From contig JAUCBJ010006359.1 in NCBI GenBank assembly GCA_032718475.1, forward strand, positions 1-64,000: a DNA stretch of 64,000 nt. The letters run 5' to 3'. This document shows, piece by piece, positions 1 to 10,194 of this stretch (within the stretch, counting starts at the first letter, position 1; the number at the start of each line of letters is the position of its first letter). The notes beneath the pieces were generated by a model that was not told where the DNA came from, made no database searches, and saw only the letters and a program-made list of their open reading frames with translations. The translations under genes and the position numbers were made by a program. The DNA comes from Nemertoderma westbladi (taxonomy: Eukaryota; Xenacoelomorpha; Nemertodermatida; Nemertodermatidae).

Positions 1-89
1 CCGGTAGCGCATTTCTAAGTATTTACACAACATCGGTACTCGGCAAATATAACTCATCCTCAAAACAGCTCTACATATAACTGTATGTG

Positions 90-843
90 ATGTCTCGTTC
101 AACTCAGTCACGTTCTTCCTTTAATACACCTGCTACCAACAAGGAGTTAGACGGCAGCAATTCCGAAATCCTTTCTGCTATAAGCAAGCTTTCCGACGAT
201 ATCTCCTTCCTCAAGTCCGAGGTTGCGCCCCTGAAGAAAGTAATTAACGATATCACCACCCTTAAGAAGGAAGTATCGTCCATCAAAAAAGACACGTCGG
301 AACTGTCCGCCTTACTACTTCGCGTCGATCAACTTGAGATAGAAGCGGCTTCGCTTAAGTCTAGATTAGCCACATTTGATACAAAGTTCGATGACCTCGA
401 TCAGTTCTCTCGAAGGTCCAATTTCCTGATTCACGCTCTGCCAGAGAATAAAGATCACCATCCATCCAGTTCTTCACGATCTCGGGTTGCAGCCTTCTGA
501 CATAGATATCTCTCATCGTTTCGGGGTAAAGAAGAATGACCATGGCAAATCGCGACCCGTTCTAGTCTGTCTTCTGTCCCAGGCAAAGAAAATCCATGTT
601 ATGAAAAACAAGGGTTCGGTTGCATCAAACGGCCTCTTTATTACCGAACATCTGACGAAAAGACGTGCCACTCTACTCAGTACTTTAAAGGAGCACAAAC
701 GGAATGGTCTGCTTCACTCGGCATATACATTCAATGGAACCATCATGGCTAAGGCCCAGGAGGGTGTCAAACCTGTGCCAATCCACAGCGATGTGGACAT
801 CGGCACTCTAATTCGTGGTTCAGGTCTACGTAAAGGCGAGTAG
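90..843 (+). pseudogene. LINE ORF1 protein (coiled coil plus RRM-like nucleic-acid chaperone), broken by one frameshift
   Basis: LINE ORF1 proteins coat the element RNA and act as nucleic-acid chaperones. The first frame (ATG at 90, stop after 498) gives a Ser-rich head, then a heptad-like coiled coil (about residues 25-100, e.g. SFLKSEVAPLKKVINDITTL) and the start of an RRM-like domain (RRSNFLIHALPE). The rest of that domain is in another frame: LGLQPSDIDISHRFG, then RPVLVCLLSQAKKIHVMKN, GLFITEHLTKRRATLLS and the C-terminal SAYTFNGTIMAK, ending at 843. The two frames overlap, and the join should be a single-base change near 450-470, because the second frame is already open with sensible residues (VLHDLG) upstream of 487. 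ORF2 directly downstream is intact. A programmed frameshift is possible, but I see no obvious slippery site. Confidence 0.75.
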
Positions 844-1860
844 ACGTTTGGCAAATTGGCCTATTCTATACTGGTTCCTAGTATCTTTTACGTTCTTCGT
901 ACCTCTGTTGCATCATGCAGCAGTGTACTATGTACTAGTACTACTACCGCCGCCAAGATGTCGCTTTGAATAAACAGGTTCATACTTAACATACAATATA
1001 TATATCTGTACATACACATACATATACTATGTTTTGCTTTTCTAGCCTTGATCAGTTAATGGAAACTATAATATATTTTTGTCGTTTTGTCCTATATTGG
1101 AGATTTCAGATTTACTCCCTTTTCCTTTCTTTTTACTGTAGGCCTACCGGTATTGGTATACAATTAATTACCCCCAGTTAAGTTTAAATTACTCCAAGTA
1201 CCGTTTTTCTACATCGTATATACCACCAGTCAGGCAGTACCGTTTTCTATATCGTATATACCACCAGTCAGGCAGTACCGTTTTCTATATCGTATATACA
1301 CACTTACCGGTATTAATAAATAAATGTTATTTTTGTCGAATAATGCCTTTTATACCGGTACTTTGTACCAGTATTCCGGCACAAAATATTTGACCTGCCA
1401 CACATAAAAATACACTGTTGACTCTCCCGTGGGCAGTCATGTGGGGTCTGATACCTGCCTCACTGTTGCTTAAGCGTTGGCGTACTGTGCTACAGCCAGT
1501 TTCTTGTTGTATAGTGAACTAGAATTATATTGGGTGATGGTTGTTTTATATTTGTTGTCCGTTTATGTAAGTTGTATTTTGGTTTGTTTATGTAGAAGTA
1601 CAGTTTTCGTACATAGCCCGACTCGACTGACATTGCGCGTTGTTTTATTACTCACAGCCCCATTCCACTGGCCACTTTTTCTTGTTTGTTCAAACTTTAA
1701 ACTTACTAATAATGCATTATATTGTTTGCAAGCCAGTAACAACCAAATGTTTCTACATTATCCGACAAAATGTGGCGGATAGCCACAACAAACCATATTC
1801 AAAATTTTCACGTTTTATTATGGTTCTTATTGGTTTGCAAACAGTACCCAGTGGCATCCA
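844..1860 (+). other. Inter-ORF region of the LINE, no convincing gene
   Basis: About 1 kb of AT-rich sequence lies between ORF1 and ORF2. It holds a TA/CA-rich stretch (990-1030), a short tandem repeat (1197-1310) and two overlapping short hydrophobic frames (1477-1782 and 1640-1876). Neither has recognisable domains. The 1477 frame is in phase with ORF2 but is closed by TAG at 1780-1782. The region may hold the 5' leader for ORF2 translation. Confidence 0.5.
1197..1310 (+). repeat. Short tandem repeat, ~38-bp unit, about 2.7 copies
   Basis: The segment TATCGTATATACCACCAGTC, flanked by CAGGCAGTACCG, recurs with a period near 38 bp. The third copy is partial and runs into unrelated sequence. 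Confidence 0.8.
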
Positions 1861-4800
1861 GTGTATGTTTTATTAGCCACAGTAGTATATTCAATTACCT
1901 TCCAACCATCTTCCATATCGATCCTTCTTTGCGGTGATATAGAGAGTAACCCTGGCCCGCTCTCTGTATGGCACCATAATGTCCGCAGCCTTTTACCAAA
2001 ATTAAATAACAAAATCTGCACTGACAAGTTAAAAATAATTTACGACACTATCTTAGATTTAAATATTGATATTTTTATTGTAACGGAAACATGGTTTTTA
2101 AAATGTACGGCAGCTGACCATGAAAGTGAGCTGAACAAACACTCTTATAAATACTATGACAAACCCCGCGCTGACAACTCGGGGTACGGTGGTGTCGGGT
2201 TATTTATCAGGGAGTCATTACCCCATCTCAGACGCACTGGCAGGGCCTTTAACTCGCAAGGTCTAGAATTAATATTTATTGATATTTTCATCGTAAAATT
2301 AAAAGTTCTCGTGATTGGTCTTTACACACCCACCGAACCTACTGCACAGTACTGGGATACCTTGTACGATGTTATTTGTAACATCACGACAGCGTATAAA
2401 TATGATGGAATTCTTCTTTTAGGTGACTTTAATACCAACTGTTTTCACCAAACTCCTTTTCTAGTAAACAAATTCTGCTCTTTAACTGGTTTTACCCAAG
2501 TGATAAACTCTATAACTCGATCCCAATCCCAATCTTGCATTGACTTATTATTCACTAATTTACTTCCCCTGAAAATTAAGGCGGACGCACATGCTGATAT
2601 TTGTTTTGACAACAACCTTCCTATTTCTGACCACTCGCCAATTTTTATCGACTTAAACGTTGATATCAAACCGCCACCCCTTTTCATTCGTACCGTATGG
2701 GATTATGACAAAGCGAACTGGGGAGAATTCAGACAATTCCTAAATAGCAAATGTCTTAGTAGCTACTTTGGTGCACATGCCGATGACCCTGTTGAAGGTG
2801 TTAATTTTCTCACAGAGACTTTACTTGAAGGTACGAATAGATTTATTCCCAGCCACAAAATAAAAACCAGATCCAGCGACCCTAAGTGGATAAATAATGA
2901 GTTGCGCTCACTGTTCAGGCGCAGGGAAAGGCTACACAAACGAGCCAAAGGGACACCCAACAACTCAAATCAATGGGTCAATATCAGAAAATATCGAAAT
3001 TTTGTCACTCAAAAAGTTCGCTTAGCTAAGGCTTCATATTCTAGTGAATTGTATTTATCAACCAAAAGTTCCAGCAACTTAGACTCTAAGAAATGGTTTT
3101 CAATAGTAAAGTCGGTACTGGGGAAAAACAAATTATCATCCATCCCGTTCTTATTTGATGGTGACACAGCGGTGTATGAAGCCTTTGACAAAGCCCAAGT
3201 TCTAAATAACAGATTTGTCATTAATTCCACTTTACCAGGTTTATTACCGACGACCCCAGTACAATCCACACCTCAGACAGCACCACCGCTAGTACATCCC
3301 ACACACCAGCCTGTACCACCGGTGGTACTTTCTGTAGTACCTCCAGTGCTTCACCACATACCCCCGACTGTACCACTGGTAGTACATCCCACACCTCCGA
3401 TTGTACCTCCAGCAGTGCACCCCATACCCCAGACTGTACCACCGGTTGTACATCCCACACCTCCGATTGTACCTCCAGCAGTGCACCCCATACCCCAGAC
3501 TGTACCACCGGTAGTACATCCCACACCTTCGATTGTACCTCCAGCAGTGCACCCCATACCCCAGACTGTACCACCGGTGGTACATCCCACACCTCCGATT
3601 GTACCTCTAGCAGTGCACCCCATACCCCTGACTGTACCACCGGTAGTACATCCCACACCTCCGATTGTACCTCCAGCAGTGCACCCCATACCCCAGACTG
3701 TACCACCGGTAGTACATCCCACACCTCCGATTGTACCTCCAGCAGTGCACCCCATACCCCAGACTGTACCACCGGTAGTACATCCCACACCTCCGATTGT
3801 ACCTCTAGCAGTGCACCCCATACCTCTGACTGTACCACCGGTAGTACATCCCACACCTCCGATTGTACCTCCAGCAGTGCACCCCATACCCCAGACTGTA
3901 CCATCGGTGGTATATCCCGTGGAGCCTGCAGCGGTACATCCCATACCACAATCTTTACCCCCGACTTCACTACACCCCGACCCCTCTACTGTTCAGGGCG
4001 TCCCTGAAGAAGCAGTCCTAGAGCACATACAGATTTCAGAAGAGGACGTAGGTGCAGGTATTTCATCCTTAAAAACGAATGGATCTCCTGGTATCGATGG
4101 AATAAGTAACAGAGTTATTAAATCATTATCCGGCTCTTTAATAGTCGGTCTAACTATTTTATTTAATGCGTTACTTAACATTTCTATTTTTCCACAATCC
4201 TGGAAGTATTCTAATATTACTCCAATTTTTAAAAAGGGAGAATTTTATAATTCTGGCAACTATCGCCCAATTTCTTTATTAAATAACCTTTCTAAGCTTT
4301 TTGAAACTGTTGTCAGAAAGCATATCTGGAATTTCCTATGGCATAAAATATCGAAACGACAATCAGGATTTATTCCCGGCGATAGTTGCCAAAACCAACT
4401 TCTCTTCCTATACGACTCCTGGTGCCAGGCATGGGATGAAGGCGACGTCACACAAGTAATATTCTGTGATGTCACAAAAGCCTTTGACAGGGTATGGCAC
4501 GCAGGTCTCCTTGAAAAATTATATAGAATGGGAATCCGCGGTCGTTTATTGGCATGGTTCCAATGTTATTTATCAGGGCGTTGGCAGCGTGTAGTACTAG
4601 ATGGGACATGCTCACTGTTTCTGGCGGTGCTCGCAGGCGTACCCCAGGGAAGTGTGCTCGGTCCCATCTTATTTATTATTTATATAAATGACCTTGTTGA
4701 TGTATTGTCGGCAAACTGTTCACTGTTTGCTGACGACACATCTCTTTCATCTAGAATCAGTCATCCTGTTGTGCGCGCTCACTTTCTTAACCACGAACTT

Positions 4801-5895
4801 CATGAACTACACACTTGGGCTACTAAATGGCTCGTAACTTTTAACCCAGAGAAAACCATTGTAATGACTATGTGTGGTTCCATCCCCTACCAGACAGTGC
4901 CACTATATCTAAATGGTGAGGCCCTTCCGTGTGGTGAGACTCACAAACACCTGGGACTGGTATTTTCTTCCAATTTCAAGTTCAATGACCATGTCCTAGA
5001 ACTAATTAACTCAGTTTCGAGAAATCTATTGGTTCTGCGGAAAACTAAATACGTCCTATCCAAAGATGCAATACTAAAAATATACAAAACATTTATACGT
5101 CCTAAACTGGAATACGGCTGTGCGGTCTGGAACAACATATCTCAAGAAATGTCTGAACTACTTGACAATTTTGAACTTGAAATTCTAAGAATTGCCACTG
5201 GTGCTCCATCTCGCACTTCACATAGCAAGTTATATACCGAATGCAACATACAGAGTCTCTCTTCCAGGCGCTCAGCCATCTGCTTAATAACTTTTTATAA
5301 AATTATTAACAAGTTAACTCCGGAGTACTTATTTTCCAGAATCCCAATTACAGTGGGGCAAAACCCATCACATAGTTACCCTCTCAGAAACAGCGCCAAC
5401 ATTTCCCAAATATCGTACCGTAAAGACCTTTATGGCAAATCTTTCTTTCCAAACACTATAAAAAAATGGAACGATCTCCCTTTTTCAACACGTTCACTCC
5501 CTCTCCCGACGTTTAAATCCCGACTCATTTCAAATAATGTTATCAAACCATTTTACTGTGTTGGAACCCGCAAATTTCAAATCATTGTCTGCCAGTTGCG
5601 ACTGCGGTGTAGTGAATTATCTGCAGACATGGTATCCAGGCACCTTCAGGACTCACCTGAGTGCACCTCATGCGGTGCTGCCACAGAAAACGCCTTTCAC
5701 TTTTTTATAACTTGTCCGAGTTACTCTGGTGCCCGCCGTACACTGAAGGTTGGGTTGGAAGCCATGGGGGCTTCACTGTCATTAAACTCTGTTTTAGAGG
5801 GACAAGGTATATCTGCGACCGATTACAACAAATATTTCTCCCTTCTAAACACCTTTATTGTCTCTACTCAGCGTTTTCGGCTACTTTCACAATAA
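1861..5895 (+). CDS. LINE ORF2 polyprotein: 2A motif, APE endonuclease, proline-rich repeat, reverse transcriptase, CCHC knuckle
   Basis: The endonuclease nicks target DNA and the reverse transcriptase copies the element RNA at the nick. There are 1344 codons without a stop. A hydrophobic leader ends in a 2A motif (residues 25-33). The endonuclease (about 35-265) keeps N40 (HNVRSL), E76 (TETW), D189/N191 (GDFN), D228 (IDLLFTN) and D257/H258 (SDHSPI). Residues ~463-705 are a Pro/Val/His-rich tandem repeat. The reverse transcriptase begins near GSPGIDG (741), with motif A D870..AFD876, motif B GVPQGSVLG (~926) and motif C FADD (956-959). A CCHC knuckle (C1268, C1271, H1280, C1285) lies near the end. 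All catalytic residues I can check are present. The first codon is GTG; the frame has no ATG before the reverse transcriptase, so the start is uncertain: a mutated ATG, or initiation elsewhere. Confidence 0.93.
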   Translation: MYVLLATVVYSITFQPSSISILLCGDIESNPGPLSVWHHNVRSLLPKLNNKICTDKLKIIYDTILDLNIDIFIVTETWFLKCTAADHESELNKHSYKYYDKPRADNSGYGGVGLFIRESLPHLRRTGRAFNSQGLELIFIDIFIVKLKVLVIGLYTPTEPTAQYWDTLYDVICNITTAYKYDGILLLGDFNTNCFHQTPFLVNKFCSLTGFTQVINSITRSQSQSCIDLLFTNLLPLKIKADAHADICFDNNLPISDHSPIFIDLNVDIKPPPLFIRTVWDYDKANWGEFRQFLNSKCLSSYFGAHADDPVEGVNFLTETLLEGTNRFIPSHKIKTRSSDPKWINNELRSLFRRRERLHKRAKGTPNNSNQWVNIRKYRNFVTQKVRLAKASYSSELYLSTKSSSNLDSKKWFSIVKSVLGKNKLSSIPFLFDGDTAVYEAFDKAQVLNNRFVINSTLPGLLPTTPVQSTPQTAPPLVHPTHQPVPPVVLSVVPPVLHHIPPTVPLVVHPTPPIVPPAVHPIPQTVPPVVHPTPPIVPPAVHPIPQTVPPVVHPTPSIVPPAVHPIPQTVPPVVHPTPPIVPLAVHPIPLTVPPVVHPTPPIVPPAVHPIPQTVPPVVHPTPPIVPPAVHPIPQTVPPVVHPTPPIVPLAVHPIPLTVPPVVHPTPPIVPPAVHPIPQTVPSVVYPVEPAAVHPIPQSLPPTSLHPDPSTVQGVPEEAVLEHIQISEEDVGAGISSLKTNGSPGIDGISNRVIKSLSGSLIVGLTILFNALLNISIFPQSWKYSNITPIFKKGEFYNSGNYRPISLLNNLSKLFETVVRKHIWNFLWHKISKRQSGFIPGDSCQNQLLFLYDSWCQAWDEGDVTQVIFCDVTKAFDRVWHAGLLEKLYRMGIRGRLLAWFQCYLSGRWQRVVLDGTCSLFLAVLAGVPQGSVLGPILFIIYINDLVDVLSANCSLFADDTSLSSRISHPVVRAHFLNHELHELHTWATKWLVTFNPEKTIVMTMCGSIPYQTVPLYLNGEALPCGETHKHLGLVFSSNFKFNDHVLELINSVSRNLLVLRKTKYVLSKDAILKIYKTFIRPKLEYGCAVWNNISQEMSELLDNFELEILRIATGAPSRTSHSKLYTECNIQSLSSRRSAICLITFYKIINKLTPEYLFSRIPITVGQNPSHSYPLRNSANISQISYRKDLYGKSFFPNTIKKWNDLPFSTRSLPLPTFKSRLISNNVIKPFYCVGTRKFQIIVCQLRLRCSELSADMVSRHLQDSPECTSCGAATENAFHFFITCPSYSGARRTLKVGLEAMGASLSLNSVLEGQGISATDYNKYFSLLNTFIVSTQRFRLLSQ
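1933..1959 (+). other. 2A-like ribosome-skipping motif at the start of ORF2
   Basis: The codons read GDIESNPGP, matching the 2A consensus D-[VI]-E-x-N-P-G-P. In known 2A sequences the Gly-Pro bond is skipped during translation. Skipping here would release a ~32-residue hydrophobic leader and start the endonuclease-reverse transcriptase product at Pro33. 2A motifs at this position are established for some APE-type LINEs; activity of this copy is inferred. Confidence 0.85.
3258..3960 (+). repeat. In-frame coding minisatellite (66-bp unit) between endonuclease and reverse transcriptase
   Basis: Eight regular 66-bp copies (about 3382-3909; CACACCTNCGATT at 3388, 3454, 3520, 3586, 3652, 3718, 3784 and 3850) have degenerate copies on both sides. 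Each encodes 22 residues made of two related 11-residue halves, VHPTPPIVPPA and VHPIPQTVPPV. The variant CCTCTAGCAGTGC recurs three units apart, so blocks of about 198 bp have also duplicated. Every length change kept the ORF2 frame. Confidence 0.95.
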
Positions 5896-7216
5896 AACAA
5901 AACCATTAGCCCAAAATATTTACTTACTTGCTTGCATATATACCTTTTCCCTTCAACTGTCTTTGTTAGCTAATTAAATAGATTCATTTGGTAATGTAAA
6001 TTAAATTTCACTGTATGTTGCTACATTATATTATTTTTATTTTTTATGTTTATTGATGTGCCTTCTATTTTGTGGCTTGGTTGTGAGTCAGCGCGCCCGT
6101 CGGTCTAGTATATTTTTATTTTATAAAGTTTATTGTTTACCATATATTTACAACTGTCACTCCTAGCAACTCTAATCTGATATAATAACTAAGCTGGATA
6201 TAGGGCCTTATCTTTCCGAATTGTTATTGTTATTGTCAATTGTCATAATGTGACCCTGTTAAGCTTAATTCAATATACAGTCCTACCGCTAGAGAAAAAA
6301 ATAATATATTTTAATTATGGAAAACCAAACAGGATGCTAATCGGTTTTCTGCCAAAGGGCCCCATTACAAATCATTGCATCCTCTCGGGGATTCTGTCCT
6401 AATTAATTTACATCATGAATAATATATTGTTCGTATATAAAACAAGATTGGATTTTCCTATCTATCTATATTGCATCCTGATTGGTTAACCAAACTTTTC
6501 TAGCAATAAGGCACTCCCTACCGTGTCAACCAGGAAGCTATTTTTATTGGCTTGTTTCTACACGGTAACAGGTAACCTCCCTCAGCTTACTATTACATTG
6601 CCCTTCACCCGACCTTTTAATTACCACTCACCTCGCGCCATTGCAATCTAACCATCACAGCTCAATACAGATTCCCTCTCTCTCTCTCTCTCCCTCACAC
6701 TCAATAACCAGACGCTCTCCCAACAATTTACACATTATCCCTCTCTGATGGTCCCTGCCCTTCAATCCAAACAAGCTACAGCCCGTCATGCATGCCCTTA
6801 TTACTGTAATAATTACATTATTAATGAATTTATCCCGCAACAAATTGTTACTTTTTCGCTCAAATTTAGACCAAAATCGGGAGAAAAAGTTGCACTTTTT
6901 TCCCTAGGGAAAAAAAGTATCCCATAGGAATGCATTGATTTTGCATTTTTTCCCGGCGAAAAAAGTAAAATAAAATATTTTTGGTGGAATTTATTAAATT
7001 TTATTACATGTGTTGAAAGAGCATCGAAGTATAAAGTGTTTGCACGTAATTTGAGCAAAATCCATTCACACACTCAAAAGTTCTTACAACTTTAGTGTCT
7101 GCGCGGCGAACTCCAAAACGGAACTCAATATCTAATATTGGTTTATGTAGTTAAGCGGCTCTCTAGTTACGTAATAAATATTCGAGAACACTAAATTATT
7201 TAACTTTAATTCCTAA
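5896..7216. other. No gene seen; LINE 3' sequence, then AT-rich DNA with a CT microsatellite and a palindrome
   Basis: A (CT)n tract lies at about 6671-6692. A near-perfect palindrome centred on CCCTAGGG spans 6894-6918, and a related imperfect one follows around 6945-6967. No frame with coding character or splice-site support was found on either strand. Confidence 0.5.
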
Positions 7217-8345
7217 TCTTGTTTTTGTCAATTCTGCCTACAGTCCCGCACGACTGCGACATGGCTTATGATTTATAGTAGGCCTACGCTTTGGTGGTAT
7301 TTATAATTGAGTCAATTTAGCATAAAACCCAAAAGTAATTTAAAATCAATTCGAACATATTTTGGGATTGTTGTCTATGTCTATGTTGTTTATGTCCAAA
7401 AAGTATATAAACCCTTTATTAACCTCGCTGGAGATCGGTAAATAAAATACCTCGAGAATAGTGAAAAAAATGTCTACTTTTCTATGCAGTCGTGCGGAAC
7501 TGGAGGCCGAATTGACAAAAACAAGATATATAATTAATAATATTCTATAAAAGTTATATAAATTTTCATTTATGGCCTACTGCAATTTAATCAATGGACG
7601 TAATTTTAGCCTCCTTGTTAAACAACTTACTATATTTTATGATAGCTCTTGTGTTTAGTTAGGCCTAGCTAGTATTTTCGACAGTGGTTCCTAATTATAA
7701 TTCCCCTCCAATTTGTTTATCGTACCGTAGCTAGTACTTTTATATAGAAAGTGGCTAAAATATGTTATCTATTTATTTGAAGAAAATTAATGTTCTAGAA
7801 CAAATATTTTTGTTCGAGATAATTTTTAGATTAATGTTCTAAAACAAATATTTTTTGTTCTAGATCGTTATTTATTAAAAGAAAAAATATGGATTGTGTA
7901 TAAAACGCATGGGATCGTTCTAAAAGGCACTTAAAATCAATACAACATTTCCAATGTATTATTACATTTAAAACGTTTTAGAAAGATCTCTTAGACCAAA
8001 TCCAGACATTAATTGTCTCAAAATGAATAGGTAACATATTCTAGCACACTAGAGCACACAAAAAGAAGTCAGTACTAGCTATGATTAAAAAAAAATTGGG
8101 AAGGGAAATATAAGCGGGGAACCAGTGTCGAAAATACTATAGCTAGGCCTACCTAAAACACTATCTACCATAAAATATAGTAGCTTGCTAAACGAGGAGG
8201 ATACTATTGCGTCTTTTGACAAAATTGCAGCAAATTATGATTTCTAGAATTCGACCCATATTACGATTTCTTAATCTTGTTTATGCAAAATTCTACCTCT
8301 AGTCAGCCTTCAGTCCCGCACGGCTGCATGGCCTATTAGTTAAGG
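7217..8345. mobile_element. Long imperfect palindrome / foldback element
   Basis: The segment 7486-7845 reads, inverted and diverged, as 7965-8330. Landmarks on the left (CAGTCGTGCGG, TACTATATTTTATGATAG, TAGGCCTAGCTAGTATTTTC, AATATGTTA) recur in reverse complement on the right (CCGCACGGCTG, ACCATAAAATATAGTA, GAAAATACTATAGCTAGGCC, TAACATATT). The arms are ~360 bp with a ~120-bp centre. A further copy of the arm tip, in the right-arm orientation, lies at 7217-7287 (TCCCGCACGACTGCG). No transposase frame is present, so this is a MITE-like or foldback element, or an inverted duplication. Confidence 0.75.
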
Positions 8346-8480
8346 TACGCCTTGAGAATCAAAATTAAAGTCATGTGGTTAAAAAATTAGTGTAATATTT
8401 AAAAAAGTCTACGTAATGGTTCAATGGATGGTAACTGTAATTAATTACTTATAAATTATTATATCAAATGACCACATAAG

Positions 8481-8772
8481 ATGCCGCGAAAAGGACATAA
8501 GGTACAACACCCCATAACATCAATTCTAGACCGACCGTACTCGGAAATACCGCCCGTAAATAACATATTGAGGGGGTTGCCCCATGGAATTCGAGACAAG
8601 AAATACGACAACACACCGGACGTAGTTACGAGAGAATTTAACGAGCCGCATAGAAGGGCAAAGAAATATTGGAAACCATTGCTGGGTTGCCCCTATCCCT
8701 ACAACCTACCAAACTCCATTGACGATGCGCCATACTACACCCACAGAAATATATCCACCAGGTACAGCCACG
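8481..8772 (+). CDS. Exon 1 of an unrecognised three-exon gene
   Basis: The ATG at 8481 opens a 97-codon frame; an in-frame TGA lies just upstream at 8469-8471. The exon ends at a consensus donor, ACG|GTGAGT (GT at 8773-8774), with one base carried over (phase 1). The peptide is basic and rich in Pro, Tyr and His (begins MPRKGHKVQHPITSILDRPY; later REFNEPHRRAKKYWKPLLG), with no signal peptide or domain I recognise. AAG directly before the ATG could also be an acceptor, so this might be an internal exon. Its phase fits the exon at 10250, and the joined product ends in a hydrophobic helix. I assign no function. Confidence 0.55.
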
Positions 8773-8856
8773 GTGAGTGAGTGCAATCTTATCTGTGATG
8801 AAATAGCAAATAATTACACCATGTCCCAGAACATAGTGTCGCAATTCAGTGACACG

Positions 8857-8887
<31 letters not shown>
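8857..8887 (+). repeat. Poly-C tract, 31 bases
   Basis: Uninterrupted C run 84 bases downstream of the exon 1 donor, at the inner edge of the left end of the foldback element. Confidence 0.95.
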
Positions 8888-8890
<3 letters not shown>

Positions 8891-10163
8891 TTTACCTAAT
8901 TTACTAGCTACCAGCTTTTAAAAATGTGTCTCCGACGATATTTCACCAGATACATCGCAGTTATCCTTCAACCTTATAGTTATTTGTTGATACGGTTACA
9001 AAGCTGGCCACGCATTGATTCCAAATATGGAAAGTAATCATGCAAGGATTCCAAATATGTAACTCCATCTGAAATTCGTCGTAAAATAACCTCGCGCAAA
9101 TGCAAAAGCATGCAACTTTTGAACACCCAATCAATTGATATGTAATTATGATTCAACGGTAATTGTAACGAAATTTAAATTGTAACATATTTTGATTCCT
9201 TGCATGATCAGCTTTTTGCATGGCCAACATTCCATATTTGGAATCATTGCATGGCCAGTTTTCTAAAATTTGGAATCCTTGCACGAGCACCTAAAGTAAA
9301 TTTTTTTAAATTAGGCAGCAGCTTATTTTTGGCCATAACTTCGCGAGTTTTAAAATCTGTGCCAGTTTAGGGCTCATTCTGTACGATTTTATTCAAATCC
9401 ACTTCCAATTTTATAATCTTATTATTTGTTCTCATTAAAAAACGCTGTTAAAAAAATACATCTTTTTCAAAATTATGTTTCAAAATTCGAGATTTTGCAC
9501 TCTAATAGAGCAATAATTGCTGGTTTCAAAAATTTATGGGTTTAGCGCTTATTATTTAGCGGCTTTGCAGTAATTACGTCTCAAATGCAACCAAATCGAT
9601 GGTTTATCTGTAATAAATTATCGGAATCGTGTAATGTTAAATAAACGCATTTCCTTTCAGTAATTTAAATATTGTGGAAAGTTTCCATACAGTAGGCCTA
9701 CATATGTTCTGTTGTTATGTTCTCAGGTTAAATTCTATGGGATGTTTGAACATGAACATATATTAGATGAGATACCGTACAGTTGTAAACAGTACTGCGG
9801 CAGTAAATAATCTATGCCAAGTTATCAAAATAACGCGATAAATAGGAAAACAATAAAAACTTTCATTTTGTAATCCATTAATGTACTCTACTCATTACAC
9901 AGTGTTACATCCATCAATAATATACAAAAGTATTTCCGACCACAATGGTGAGTCTGCTACCAAAAAATGCAATAGGTTTCAATAGTAATTCAATAATAAT
10001 TACAGAAAAACATCGATTTGAATTTGAGTCATAATTATTGCAATGCAACGAAATAAAAACCTCTAAACCCATATATTTTTGAAACCAGTAATTATTGCTC
10101 TAAGCAAAAAAAGCTTATTATTAATTAATTATTAATCTTATTAAGATTTGTGGAAATATTTGA

Positions 10164-10194
10164 GGGGGGGGGGGGGGGGGGGGGGGTGGGGGGG
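10164..10194 (+). repeat. Poly-G tract, 30 G with one T
   Basis: Twenty-three G, one T, then seven G. It is complementary to the C run at 8857-8887 and lies 55 bases upstream of the exon 2 acceptor. Confidence 0.95.

Larger units (their letters stand above)
1..6300 (+). mobile_element. APE-type LINE (CR1/L2/Rex1-like group), two ORFs, full or nearly full length
   Basis: An ORF1-like coiled-coil/RRM protein (90-843) is followed 1 kb later by an ORF2 with an apurinic endonuclease, a reverse transcriptase and a C-terminal CCHC knuckle (1861-5895). This order and the 2A motif at the start of ORF2 are known from several APE-type LINE clades (CR1, L2, Rex1, Crack, Ingi). The clade is not resolved here. 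The 5' end may lie outside the window. The 3' end is not defined: after the ORF2 stop there are about 400 bases of AT-rich sequence and an A-rich stretch near 6291-6312, but no clean poly(A) tail or tandem tail and no target-site duplication that I can see. ORF2 is uninterrupted while ORF1 has a frameshift, so this copy is young but probably not autonomous. Confidence 0.85.

Noticed and set aside
1477-1876. Short hydrophobic ORFs upstream of ORF2 as a separate membrane protein
   Set aside because: No domain, two overlapping frames, AT-rich composition; at most a leader region of the LINE.
3221-3970. Minus-strand ORFs antisense to the proline-rich repeat
   Set aside because: Shadow of the in-frame minisatellite in ORF2, whose sense frame is supported by flanking domains.
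8719-8907. Plus-strand ORF ending in polyproline
   Set aside because: Created by the 31-C run and overlaps exon 1 in another frame.
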